Assembly (NCBI RefSeq): GCF_007786455.1
Contig: NZ_VNJK01000003.1
Coordinates: forward strand, 434,001 to 498,000
Reading direction: 5' to 3'
Length of the DNA stretch: 64,000 nucleotides
Source: Paenibacillus agilis
GTDB lineage: Bacteria > Bacillota > Bacilli > Paenibacillales > Paenibacillaceae
Made by a program: the position numbers and the translations under genes. A model generated the notes under the pieces. It ran no database searches. It saw nothing but the letters and a program-made list of their open reading frames with translations, and was not told the DNA's origin. Position 1 is the stretch's first letter. Every line of letters begins with the position of its first letter. This document shows, piece by piece, positions 16,457 through 24,550 of this stretch.

Positions 16457-17227
16457 ATGTCCCAAGTATTAGCAGGTAAAAATATCGTCGTCATGGGTGT
16501 TGCAAACGATCGTAGTATCGCGTGGGCAATCGCGCAATCGTTGGCAGCTCAAGGCGCAAGACTAGCGTTTACATATGAAAGCGAGCGTGTAGAAGCTCGT
16601 GTCCGCAAGTTGGCGGAAACGATTGAAGGTTCTGTGATTCTTCCTTGCAATGTTACAGTGGATGAAGATATCGATCAGCTTGCTGTACAATTGAAAGAGC
16701 ATTTCGGCACGCTGCATGGTATTGTGCACAGTATCGCATTCGCGAAAACGGAAGAGCTAACAGGCATGTATGTGGACACGTCCCGTGCAGGCTTTGCGCT
16801 AGCGCATGATATTAGCGCGTACTCCCTCGTAGCTGTTACGCAGCGTCTACATCCGCTTATGACAGAAGGCGGAAGTGTAATGACGATGACGTATCTAGGT
16901 GCTGAGCGTGCAATGAAGAACTACAACGTTATGGGTGTAGCGAAAGCTGCGCTAGAAGCGTCTGTTCGTTACTTGGCAAATGATCTTGGCCAACACAATA
17001 TCCGCGTAAACGCGATCTCCGCAGGTCCAATTCGTACATTGGCAGCGAAGGGGATTGGCGACTTCAACTCCATCTTGAGACAAGTGGAAGAGAAAGCTCC
17101 GCTTCGTCGTACGACAGATGCTGCAGAAGTAGGGGATACGGCGATGTTCTTAATGAGCCCGTGGTCCCGAGGCATTACAGGTGAGGTCATCTACGTGGAT
17201 GGCGGCTACAACATCGTATCTACTTAG
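16457..17227 (+). CDS. fabI: Enoyl-[acyl-carrier-protein] reductase (NADH), FabI
   Basis: This 256-residue short-chain dehydrogenase reduces trans-2-enoyl-ACP in the last step of each fatty-acid elongation cycle. The N-terminal NAD-binding motif is GVANDRSIAWAIAQSLA. The catalytic pair follows the FabI pattern Tyr-X6-Lys as Y156 and K163 (YNVMGVAK), with the second conserved Tyr at Y146 (MTYLG). The C-terminus GEVIYVDGGYNI is typical. AGGAGG lies about 12 bases before ATG 16457, slightly far; an upstream TTG at 16424 lacks a ribosome site. The gene is monocistronic, with a structured terminator at 17281-17335. No FapR-type site was identified by eye. Confidence 0.96.
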   Translation: MSQVLAGKNIVVMGVANDRSIAWAIAQSLAAQGARLAFTYESERVEARVRKLAETIEGSVILPCNVTVDEDIDQLAVQLKEHFGTLHGIVHSIAFAKTEELTGMYVDTSRAGFALAHDISAYSLVAVTQRLHPLMTEGGSVMTMTYLGAERAMKNYNVMGVAKAALEASVRYLANDLGQHNIRVNAISAGPIRTLAAKGIGDFNSILRQVEEKAPLRRTTDAAEVGDTAMFLMSPWSRGITGEVIYVDGGYNIVST

Positions 17228-17280
17228 TTGAATGATTGACGGCGGCGATCGAGCTTGTGCGTTTGCCTACCGATTACCAC

Positions 17281-17336
17281 GCGCCTTGCACAGGTGTCTC
17301 CTAATGAGACGTTATCCTATGCAGGGCGCTTGTTCT
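17281..17336 (+). terminator. Nested hairpin terminator after fabI
   Basis: An outer 14-bp stem (17281-17294 with 17316-17329, one mismatch and one G-U) encloses an inner GTCTC-CTAAT-GAGAC hairpin (17296-17310). TTGTTCT follows. The T tract is short. Confidence 0.6.
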
Positions 17337-17460
17337 ATGTGCCGCTAATAATATGCGGTGCAATTGCGGAAGGCCGCCACTAAGGTTGTGGTTATATTCG
17401 AGGCGCTGCGACAATAAATAGAAGCTATGGGCTTCGTTAACACGAAAGAAGGAACTTGGC

Positions 17461-18285
17461 ATGTGGCTTGAGATCGTGCTGCTCGGATTAATTGGATTCG
17501 TTGCAGCGACATTCGGCAGTGTGGTCGGTTTAGGTGGAGGAATTATTCTCGTTCCTGGACTGGTTTTTCTTGGACCATGGCTGCTTGGGGAAGCGGTTTC
17601 ATCTCAGACAGCAGTCGCAACTTCATTAGCTGTCCTCATATTTACAGCGTTATCTTCCACGCTTGCTTACTCCAAAGTAAAGCGAGTAGATTGGAGAAAT
17701 GGCTTGATCTTCTTCATAACGAGCGGCCCAGGGTCGATGGTTGGTGCACAGCTCGCACAGAATTTTCAAGATAGTTCATTCCAGTTGGCATTTGGCTTTT
17801 TTATGTTGGCGATGGCTGTTTTGATGATTGTAAAAGAAAGAATGAAGCCGCTTCAGATTCAATGGCGTCGTATGCAGTTGTTTACAGATGGAACAGGTGT
17901 GACGCATGAATATGGTGTGAATATCCCGCTTATGCTGCTGATAGGATTTATGGTCGGCTTAGTTTCGGGATTGTTCGGCATTGGTGGGGGCTCCTTGTTC
18001 GTGCCATTAATGGTCTTGTTATTTCGATACCCAGCCCATATTGCAACTGCAACTTCGATGTTTGTCATCTTCCTTAGCTCGATATTGGGCACGACTGTCC
18101 ATGCATGGAATGGCTCTGTGGACTGGATGCTTGTACTCATCTTGGCTCCAAGTGCGTGGATTGGCGGTAAGTTCGGTGCCGCGATAGCCAATCGAATGTC
18201 AGGCAAAGGGCTGCTGTTGCTGCTGCGGCTGACTTTGCTTGTACTTTCTCTTCGTATGATTATAAGTGGATTTATGGCCGATTAG
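17461..18285 (+). CDS. TauE/SafE-family sulfite exporter-like membrane protein
   Basis: This 274-residue integral membrane protein has about eight hydrophobic segments arranged as two repeated halves. Each half carries the glycine-rich family motif: FGSVVGLGGGIILVPGLVF near residue 20 and SGLFGIGGGSLFVPLMVLL near residue 170, both followed by A-T-S (AVATSLAVL, ATATSMFVIF). That internal duplication defines the TauE/SafE (DUF81) family, members of which export sulfite, sulfoacetate or related organosulfur anions. The substrate cannot be read from the sequence. GAAGGAAC precedes ATG 17461. It stands alone, with no sulfur-metabolism gene beside it. Confidence 0.88.
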   Translation: MWLEIVLLGLIGFVAATFGSVVGLGGGIILVPGLVFLGPWLLGEAVSSQTAVATSLAVLIFTALSSTLAYSKVKRVDWRNGLIFFITSGPGSMVGAQLAQNFQDSSFQLAFGFFMLAMAVLMIVKERMKPLQIQWRRMQLFTDGTGVTHEYGVNIPLMLLIGFMVGLVSGLFGIGGGSLFVPLMVLLFRYPAHIATATSMFVIFLSSILGTTVHAWNGSVDWMLVLILAPSAWIGGKFGAAIANRMSGKGLLLLLRLTLLVLSLRMIISGFMAD

Positions 18286-18385
18286 TGGAATTTGATTGAT
18301 TACGGATATTTGGATGAAACTTCGGCAAGGAGGCAGCGTATAGTTAAGGATATGACATTTTTATACAGAAAGTAGTGAGAGAGGA

Positions 18386-19240
18386 TTGAATCAGGATAAG
18401 ACACCTTACGTTGTAACGGGGAAAAGTTTTACCGCTGTGGCGATTAACTGTGCTGCAAAAGCGGGTGAATGGATCAAAAGTCGACTCGGTCAATATAAAT
18501 CGTTAGAAGTGAAATCTTCCATGCACGATGTTGTAACGGAAGTGGACAAAGGTGCGGAATTAATGATCCGCAAGCTGATACAAACTCATTTCCCGCATCA
18601 TAGCATTTTGGGTGAAGAGGGAGCAGGGTGTGGACAGGCGGCTTCGGAAGAAGCACTAAAAGAAGCGCTGCAATCTGAATACCTTTGGATTATTGATCCG
18701 CTGGATGGGACGACGAATTATGTGCATGGCTTCCCATTCTTCTCGGTATCGATTGCGTTGGCACATAAAGGTGAAGTAATTGTCGGTATCGTGTATGACC
18801 CGATAAGGGACGAGTTGTTCGTCGCAGAGAAAGGAAAAGGCGCTTATGTCCGCGGTCAGCGGATGCAGGTAGCAGATGAAAAGAACTTACATGGCAGTCT
18901 TATCGCTTCAGGTTTCCCTACAGACTTCACTCGGGCACTGCCAGTGAATCTGAAAGGCATTCAGGCCCTTGCACCTAAAGTGCGAAATATCCGAACGGCA
19001 GGCTCTGCAGCCCTACATATGGCGTATGTGGCAGCGGGTCGTCTAACAGGATTTTGGGAGCTGAACTTGAATGCATGGGATTTGGCCGCAGGAAGCCTTC
19101 TTATCTCTGAAGCGGGCGGAAGTATTACAGATACACATGGTCAGCCGTATCATCTTGGAGTGAGAGATGTGCTGGGTTCAAATGGCCATATTCACGCAGA
19201 TTTCATTCAAGTACTCAAAGATGCGGATGCACAAGGATAA
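18386..19240 (+). CDS. Inositol monophosphatase family protein (SuhB-like)
   Basis: This 284-residue protein belongs to the Mg-dependent, Li-sensitive phosphatase family. The metal-binding residues are in place: E77-E78 in ILGEEGAG, D104 and D107 in IDPLDGTTNYVHGFPFF, and the late Asp in NAWDLAAGSLLISEAGG. The start is a TTG at 18386 behind GAGAGAGGA; no better ATG exists upstream. Family members hydrolyse inositol-1-phosphate or other small phosphoesters such as histidinol phosphate or PAP, so the substrate is open. The gene stands alone between the TauE-like gene and a convergent terminator. Confidence 0.92.
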   Translation: MNQDKTPYVVTGKSFTAVAINCAAKAGEWIKSRLGQYKSLEVKSSMHDVVTEVDKGAELMIRKLIQTHFPHHSILGEEGAGCGQAASEEALKEALQSEYLWIIDPLDGTTNYVHGFPFFSVSIALAHKGEVIVGIVYDPIRDELFVAEKGKGAYVRGQRMQVADEKNLHGSLIASGFPTDFTRALPVNLKGIQALAPKVRNIRTAGSAALHMAYVAAGRLTGFWELNLNAWDLAAGSLLISEAGGSITDTHGQPYHLGVRDVLGSNGHIHADFIQVLKDADAQG

Positions 19241-19379
19241 TGAAGTGAATAAAGTTCTCAGAGAGCTATTTAACCGATTATCTGATGTAGACAGGTATTA
19301 TGAATGCGAGCAATGAGCAATGCTTTGAACAAAGCACAAGCGTACAGCTCTTGCTATTAATAGCCGTATATAAAGAAAC

Positions 19380-19416
19380 AACCTGCATGCAGTTGAACTG
19401 CTTGCAGGTTGTTTTT
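19380..19416. terminator. Bidirectional terminator between the phosphatase and C39-like genes
   Basis: AACCTGCATGCAG (19380-19392) pairs with CTGCTTGCAGGTT (19398-19410), 12 of 13 positions, around TTGAA. GTTTTT follows on the plus strand and TGTTTCTTTA on the minus strand, so it can serve both convergent genes. Confidence 0.85.
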
Positions 19417-20761
19417 ACGTTGTTGGCGGCATGATGACAATGGCCTGAGACCCCATTTGCTCCCAGCCGCGGCGGAAGGCATCTATTTTGATGCGATCGG
19501 TGCGTCCGAGTGGATCTAGGACATACATGTATTGTTTATCGTAGCCTGTAACGAGCAAGGAGTGCTCGTAATAAGTAATGCGGACAGGTCCAGTCGGTGT
19601 TTGCCATTGATGCCAAGCCTTTTCAGGGACTGCATCATACAATGTGGTGTGAATGACCCATACGGGTGTCCCTTGACCGACCGTATACTTCAAATGCTCA
19701 AAAGTCGTACCTGTAATATCCGCTACTCGACCAGGTGCATACTGTTCTGCTAATTCAGCGATTGGCTCATGATACACACCAAGCCCAGGGTTATTAATAT
19801 TATACATATCGCCTACAAATCCATCATGCGGATTGCCGAAGTAGATTGTATTTCCAACCTTCTTGTAAGGGGTTGGTTCTTTTTTTATCTGTTTGGCAAG
19901 TGTCATCTTATCTACCTGAATGTCATTTGCATATAACAGCATGGCGAGCGCAGTTACCTCACAACCGCGAGGTAGTTCAGGCAGCTGCATAATAGCCTTG
20001 GCTTTCTTATGTCGTGCCGTTATAGGAGGTGGCTTAGCAGGATCCCATAACACTTGATTGCTGCCACGATAAGTCACCTTGCGACCAGCATTTTTTCTTG
20101 CATAGGCGACAGCCTCATTCCACGTCTTAAATAATGCCTGACTATGATTCGATGCTTCCACTGTGAAAGAACCAAATGCTTCATAAGCAATATAGGAAGA
20201 GAGTTCTTCACGCCAAGCGGTCATCCGGTCAGAGTCTGGCGCATCTTTAGTGCGGGTTAACAGCACAACACCATCTTCAACATGAAGGTTGCGTCCAAAT
20301 GCTTCACTCGCGGCTCGGAGTGGTACATAGGTGATTCCATCTCTTACGACAGGTTTGGTTTGGAGCGTGAGTGACTTGCCTTCTACTTTAGCCTGGGCTT
20401 TATTTAATGCGTATTGAATGCTTCCTTCTTCTGAAGTGAGCGTGATATTTCCTTGTTTATTGTCGTAAGTGAGCTCGGCATCGAAGTTGTCCGCTAAGAA
20501 GCGAGCAGGAATGAGTGTTTCGCCGCTATATTGATAGGGAGCAGCATTTTTCGTTTTCGAATCGATTGGTACTAAATAAGGCCCTACAATTGCAGTGTTG
20601 CTATACAACATGAGCACAATATCATCGGTAGGCATCTCGAATGAGAAGCGTCCTTCATTGATCTTGGACGATACCAGACGTTGTAATGGAAACACGCACA
20701 AGGTGATAATAATACAGAACAGCAGCCAGCGATTCGTCTGGCGAACAAGGCGTGACACCAT
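19415..20761 (-). CDS. Secreted or membrane-anchored protein: copper-amine-oxidase-like domain plus C39-like peptidase domain
   Basis: This 448-residue protein has an N-terminal hydrophobic segment (residues 12-28) acting as signal or anchor. Residues 45-170 hold a copper-amine-oxidase-N-like domain, shown by YSGETLIPARFLADNFDAEL and ITYVPLRAASEAFGRNL. Such domains are structural in Paenibacillaceae surface proteins and are not oxidases. From about residue 250 comes a peptidase_C39-like (C39_2) domain with the expected residues: C267 in LPRGCEVTALAMLL, H400 in YYEHSLLVTGYD and D416 in YVLDPLG. It could be a cysteine peptidase of the cell envelope. AGGAGG precedes ATG 20761. Confidence 0.85.
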   Translation of the reverse strand: MVSRLVRQTNRWLLFCIIITLCVFPLQRLVSSKINEGRFSFEMPTDDIVLMLYSNTAIVGPYLVPIDSKTKNAAPYQYSGETLIPARFLADNFDAELTYDNKQGNITLTSEEGSIQYALNKAQAKVEGKSLTLQTKPVVRDGITYVPLRAASEAFGRNLHVEDGVVLLTRTKDAPDSDRMTAWREELSSYIAYEAFGSFTVEASNHSQALFKTWNEAVAYARKNAGRKVTYRGSNQVLWDPAKPPPITARHKKAKAIMQLPELPRGCEVTALAMLLYANDIQVDKMTLAKQIKKEPTPYKKVGNTIYFGNPHDGFVGDMYNINNPGLGVYHEPIAELAEQYAPGRVADITGTTFEHLKYTVGQGTPVWVIHTTLYDAVPEKAWHQWQTPTGPVRITYYEHSLLVTGYDKQYMYVLDPLGRTDRIKIDAFRRGWEQMGSQAIVIMPPTT

Positions 20762-20856
20762 TGCATCCTCCTACTAGTTACGTGGACATAGTTATACTTA
20801 TTTATCGGATAGGAGGGGGAGAAATGTTAGTTCAAAAGTTGATTTGAATAATAGAA

Positions 20857-20878
20857 AAAGCCCTTTTGCGAGGGCTTT
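20857..20878 (-). terminator. Terminator downstream of trpB
   Basis: Read on the minus strand, AAAGCCCT-CGCAAA-AGGGCTTT is a perfect 8-bp hairpin followed by TTCTATT. It lies about 170 bp after the trpB stop and just before the promoter region of the C39-like gene. Confidence 0.75.
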
Positions 20879-20907
20879 AGAAACAAAGTAGATAATATTA
20901 CATTTTA

Positions 20908-20998
20908 TAATAATTAGTCGTAGTCGGTACGACCCTTAACTAGATACTGCTTCGTTTGAGGCGAAAGCATATCTTCTAGTAGGATAGTCTAATTATTA
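20908..20998. other. Three-stem structured element between trpB and its terminator
   Basis: An outer perfect 10-bp inverted repeat (TAATAATTAG 20908-20917, CTAATTATTA 20989-20998) encloses two further hairpins. One is GTCGTA-GTCGG-TACGAC (20917-20933). The other is ACTAGA...TCTAGT (20939-20980) with inner GCTTCG/CGAAAGC pairing. Together they would fold as a three-way junction. It does not match an RNA family I recognise. It might be part of the trpB 3' end, a small RNA, or a short mobile repeat. Confidence 0.5.
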
Positions 20999-21049
20999 AA
21001 TTATGAATTTTATAGTGAGTACTTGTACGAGTACTTCTATGTTATCGAT

Positions 21050-22219
21050 TTATTTAGATTGCTTCAGCATTTCATAAACTTGTTCCACATCTTTATCTCC
21101 GCGTCCAGAAATGTTAATGATAACAACCTCATCTTGCTTCATTTGTGGGGCCAGTTTTATGGCGTGTGCGACAGCATGTGAACTTTCCAGCGCAGGGATA
21201 ATGCCTTCTGTCTTAGAGAGTCGCATAAAAGCTTCGAGCACTTCTTCATTGGAAACCGTGACATATTCTGCGCGGCCTGATTGTTTCAAATAACTATGTT
21301 CCGGCCCTATTCCTGGATAATCAAGTCCAGCTGCAATCGAGTAAGTAGGAGCTGGTTCACCGTTCTCATCTAGCAGCACGAGACATTTGAAACCATGAAG
21401 AACAGCAGGTACCCCTTGTGTTAACGCTGGCGCTTGGTCAGGTTCTACTCCAATAACTCGAACGCTAGGCTCGTCCAAATAATGTGCAAATGCGCCAATC
21501 GCGTTGCTGCCGCCGCCTACGCAAGCAATAATGGCATCAGGGAGCCTTCCCTCGGCCTGCAAAATTTGCTCTTTTGATTCCTTGCTAATGATCGCTTGAA
21601 AATGACGAACAATCGTAGGGAATGGATGAGGTCCAACGGCAGATCCGAGCAAATAAAATGTCGTTTCATAATTTATAACTAAGTCATTAAGAGCCTCATC
21701 GACAGCATCTTTAAGTCGGCCTTGTCCTTTACCTACAGATACGACGGTAGCGCCCAACATCTCCATACGGAACACATTAAGTGCTTGACGACGAATATCT
21801 TCAGCTCCCATATAAATGACGCAATCCATTCCGAACATCGCACAAACGGTAGCCGTGGCAACACCATGTTGGCCTGCCCCTGTTTCAGCTATTACGCGCT
21901 TAGCTCCCATTCGTTTAGCAAGAAGAATTTGACCTAGAACATTGTTGATTTTGTGAGAGCCAGTGTGATTCAAATCTTCACGCTTCAAATAAATACGAGC
22001 GCCGCCTAACTGTTCTGTTAAATGCTTCGCGTAGGTAAGAGGACTTGGTCGCCCGACATACTCACGTAAATAGTATTCGAATTCAGCTATAAATTCAGCG
22101 TCATCCTTGTAAGTCTCGAATGCTTCTGCTAAACGATCCAGCACCCCTTGTAATGCTGGCGGAACGTAACTTCCCCCGAATGAACCAAACATGCCTGAAG
22201 TAGATGTTGTGATAGTCAT
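21050..22219 (-). CDS. trpB: Tryptophan synthase beta chain
   Basis: This 389-residue PLP enzyme joins indole and serine to make tryptophan. The start is the ATG at 22219 (MTITTSTSGMFGSFGGSYVPPAL) behind AGGGGGAC; a longer in-frame start at 22285 lacks a ribosome site. The PLP lysine is K90 in NHTGSHKINNVLGQ. The phosphate-binding glycine loop CVGGGSNAIG and the late NISGRGDKD are intact. The GAGQHGVATA and RMEMLGATV segments place it with the standard TrpB1 group. It is an orphan: no trpA or other trp gene is adjacent. No obvious TRAP (GAG/UAG repeat) or T-box leader was seen in the 300 bp upstream. Confidence 0.95.
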   Translation of the reverse strand: MTITTSTSGMFGSFGGSYVPPALQGVLDRLAEAFETYKDDAEFIAEFEYYLREYVGRPSPLTYAKHLTEQLGGARIYLKREDLNHTGSHKINNVLGQILLAKRMGAKRVIAETGAGQHGVATATVCAMFGMDCVIYMGAEDIRRQALNVFRMEMLGATVVSVGKGQGRLKDAVDEALNDLVINYETTFYLLGSAVGPHPFPTIVRHFQAIISKESKEQILQAEGRLPDAIIACVGGGSNAIGAFAHYLDEPSVRVIGVEPDQAPALTQGVPAVLHGFKCLVLLDENGEPAPTYSIAAGLDYPGIGPEHSYLKQSGRAEYVTVSNEEVLEAFMRLSKTEGIIPALESSHAVAHAIKLAPQMKQDEVVIINISGRGDKDVEQVYEMLKQSK

Positions 22220-22392
22220 GGTTTGTCCCCCTGTTCGAGTAAATGGAATGGAAAAAGGTTGAAATACATTTATTTTAGCGGACACTGCAATGGAAAGTCT
22301 ATCCTTTTTAATTGTGGTAGAGAAGACTTCGTTTCATCTTTATTTAGTGCTGCATACACATGATTTGCCCAATAAAGGGCTTATGTTTAATA

Positions 22393-22445
22393 TTGGATTA
22401 CAAAGCTATAAATGATATAATCAATATGTGTTGGAAGCGCTATCG
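22393..22445 (+). promoter_or_regulatory. Fructokinase promoter with CcpA cre-like site
   Basis: TTGGAT (22393-22398) and TATAAT (22416-22421) have a 17-bp spacer. TTGGAAGCGCTATCG (22431-22445) overlaps the expected start site and matches 14 of 15 positions of the cre consensus WTGNAANCGNWNNCW. This predicts catabolite repression of the ROK kinase gene. The same bases also start a hairpin with CAGCGCTTC at 22468-22476. Confidence 0.6.
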
Positions 22446-22517
22446 TAAGACGATACTTTCCTAGCGACAGCGCTTCGTGTAGAGGAGAGAGCAGTACGAA
22501 GGAGCGGAGATACGAAC

Positions 22518-23402
22518 ATGACAGTACTGGGAGCTATTGAAGGCGGCGGCACGAAGTTCGTCGTCGGAATTGGAACATCGGATGGAACCATTATTGAAAC
22601 GGAATCATTCCCGACAACAACTCCAGAGGAGACGATGGAGCGTACGGTGCAATTTTTCCTAAACAAAGGTGTGGAAGCGATCGGGTTCGGCTCATTTGGC
22701 CCTGTTGAATTGAATCGTGCTAGCGATACGTATGGTCATATTGCGAAGACACCGAAGCCGCATTGGAGCGGGTATGATGTCGTTGGGCATTTGAAGCGTC
22801 ATTTCCAAGTACCAATTGGATTCGATACCGATGTGAATGCAGCGGCGCTCGGTGAAGCGACATGGGGCGCGGCACAAGGATTGAACAGCTGTTTGTATAT
22901 TACAATTGGTACCGGCATCGGTGCAGGTGCTGTTGTAGAAGGGAAGCTCGTGCATGGACTGACTCATCCTGAGATGGGGCATATTGTAGTGCCGCGTCAT
23001 GTAGATGATACGTATGCGGGCAAATGTCCTTACCATGGAGACTGCTTGGAAGGTATGGCAGCAGGACCCGCGATTGAAGAACGTTGGGGCGTAAAAGCTT
23101 ATGAGTTGGGTGAAGACCATCAGGCGTGGGAGTTCCAAGCTCATTATATTGCACAAGCACTAATGAATTATATTTTGATCCTATCCCCTGAAAAGATTGT
23201 GCTCGGCGGCGGCGTATCTAAGCAGCGTCATTTGTTCCCTCGTATTCACGAGAAACTGCGTCAGCTATTGAATGGATATGTACAGCACCCGGCTATTTTG
23301 ACGGATAGCGCTTCCTATATCGTATCTCCAGGCCTAGAGGATCGTGCAGGAATTACGGGCTCTTTGGCATTGGCAGTGCAAGCATTACGTGAGCAGTGTT
23401 AA
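22518..23402 (+). CDS. ROK-family fructokinase / mannokinase
   Basis: This 294-residue sugar kinase phosphorylates fructose, possibly also mannose, at the 6 position using ATP. ROK features are clear: the N-terminal phosphate loop GAIEGGGTKFVVGIG, GFGSFGPVEL, the sugar-binding DTDVNAAALGE, GTGIGAGAVVEGKLVHG, and the Zn site GHIVVPRHVDDTYAGKCPYHGDCLEG (His plus Cys ligands). The longer spacing in the Zn loop is that of the ScrK/GmuE-type fructokinases. CGAAGGAGCGGAG precedes ATG 22518. It is monocistronic, with a cre-like site at its promoter and a strong terminator 125 bp after the stop. No sucrose gene is adjacent. Confidence 0.9.
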   Translation: MTVLGAIEGGGTKFVVGIGTSDGTIIETESFPTTTPEETMERTVQFFLNKGVEAIGFGSFGPVELNRASDTYGHIAKTPKPHWSGYDVVGHLKRHFQVPIGFDTDVNAAALGEATWGAAQGLNSCLYITIGTGIGAGAVVEGKLVHGLTHPEMGHIVVPRHVDDTYAGKCPYHGDCLEGMAAGPAIEERWGVKAYELGEDHQAWEFQAHYIAQALMNYILILSPEKIVLGGGVSKQRHLFPRIHEKLRQLLNGYVQHPAILTDSASYIVSPGLEDRAGITGSLALAVQALREQC

Positions 23403-23528
23403 TTGGTTCACTCTAGGTAATAGATTAGTGACATTATTATATTTCTAATATAGCTCAGTAATAAGGGCTGTCCCACATACGTAGAGAATTGTGTTTATAG
23501 TTTAGTAGCATAAGCATTGCTTCAACAG

Positions 23529-23577
23529 AAGCCTCCAAACTTCCATTTATACAGTGGATGTTTGGAGGCTTTCTTTT
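23529..23577 (+). terminator. Terminator after the fructokinase gene
   Basis: AAGCCTCCAAAC (23529-23540) pairs perfectly with GTTTGGAGGCTT (23560-23571), with a short inner TCCA/TGGA stem, followed by TCTTTTG. The remainder of 23403-23660 holds nothing else recognisable. Confidence 0.85.
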
Positions 23578-23674
23578 GTATAGAACAAAAGTTAGCGCTT
23601 CATGAATCAGAGTGGAATTAGCTTTAGCAGTTGATGATTGAGATAGTTTCATATAAAATACAACTTGCAAGAAG

Positions 23675-23707
23675 TGTTAACCTATTTTAAATAAAAGAAG
23701 GTTAACA
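23675..23707 (+). promoter_or_regulatory. BirA operator of the biotin operon
   Basis: TGTTAACC (23675-23682) and GGTTAACA (23700-23707) form a perfect inverted repeat separated by 17 AT-rich bases. This is the BirA biotin-repressor signature (TTGTTAACC...GGTTAACAA). TTGCAA (23665-23670) could be the -35 box, so repressor binding would cover the -10 region. BirA with biotinyl-AMP would shut the operon when biotin is sufficient. Confidence 0.86.
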
Positions 23708-23739
23708 AATGAAAATTATTCTCAGTAACTAAGAGGTGA

Positions 23740-24522
23740 ATGATGGCACTTCTTGAAGGACGTTTTGGCAAAGGGATATTTATATCAGCCACTGGAACAG
23801 AAATAGGGAAGACAGTTGTAGCTTCAGGAATTAGTCACTGGATGCATATACATAAGTCAGGTACAACCGCCTTGTGGAAACCGGTGCAAAGCGGAGTGGA
23901 GTTAGGGACTGTAGAGGCAGATAGTTACCGTTTGTTAAAAGGTTCTGGGTTAACAAATGTGGAAGAACGTGACCTCGTTACATGGACTTTTGACGAACCG
24001 TTGGCACCATGGGCTGCTGCTAAGCGAGAGGGTTTGGATATCGACATGGCCGAACTAATTGCAGAAGGAGAACGAAGACTGCGAGCAGTCGATAGGCTTG
24101 TTGTCGAAGGTGCAGGTGGTGTGGCTGTTCCTTTTCATGCTCGGCATACGATGGCGGATTTATCTGCTGCATTGCAATTGCCCATGTTAATCGTAGCTGC
24201 TCCGCTGTTGGGCACTGTAAGCCATACAGTAACAGCAGTGCAATACGCCCGTTCAAAAGGTGTAAAGGATGTTGCGGTTTTGTTTAGTGCCGCAGGGATA
24301 ACACCAACTACCTATTTAAACAACAATGCTTATGAACAGCAGTTGCATGAAAATGCCGAGATGATTGAATCGTTAGCTGAAGTCTCGGTATTAGGCGCTG
24401 TGCCATATCTTCCGCATCCTAATAGGATGGATGAAGAAATGTGGAGCAACTGGCGCAAGGCATGGCTGCGTGAAACGGCACATATAACAGCTTTGTATGA
24501 TTGGCTGAACGTTCGATTGTAA
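23740..24522 (+). CDS. bioD: ATP-dependent dethiobiotin synthetase
   Basis: This 260-residue enzyme closes the ureido ring of dethiobiotin from 7,8-diaminopelargonate (DAPA), CO2 and ATP. The P-loop is FISATGTEIGKT (GTEIGKT, residues 19-25) and the second conserved block is VVEGAGGVAVPF. Two ATGs lie side by side at 23740 and 23743 behind AAGAGGTGA. It is the first gene after the BirA operator and is followed by bioB after 28 bp. Its substrate would come from BioA (DAPA synthase), which is not encoded in this window. Confidence 0.93.
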   Translation: MMALLEGRFGKGIFISATGTEIGKTVVASGISHWMHIHKSGTTALWKPVQSGVELGTVEADSYRLLKGSGLTNVEERDLVTWTFDEPLAPWAAAKREGLDIDMAELIAEGERRLRAVDRLVVEGAGGVAVPFHARHTMADLSAALQLPMLIVAAPLLGTVSHTVTAVQYARSKGVKDVAVLFSAAGITPTTYLNNNAYEQQLHENAEMIESLAEVSVLGAVPYLPHPNRMDEEMWSNWRKAWLRETAHITALYDWLNVRL

Positions 24523-24550
24523 ATGAACAATTCGATACATAGGTGAGAGG

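Noticed and set aside
22220-22517. A T-box or TRAP-controlled leader for trpB
   Set aside because: No T-box consensus, no run of GAG/UAG triplets and no attenuator pair was seen in the leader.
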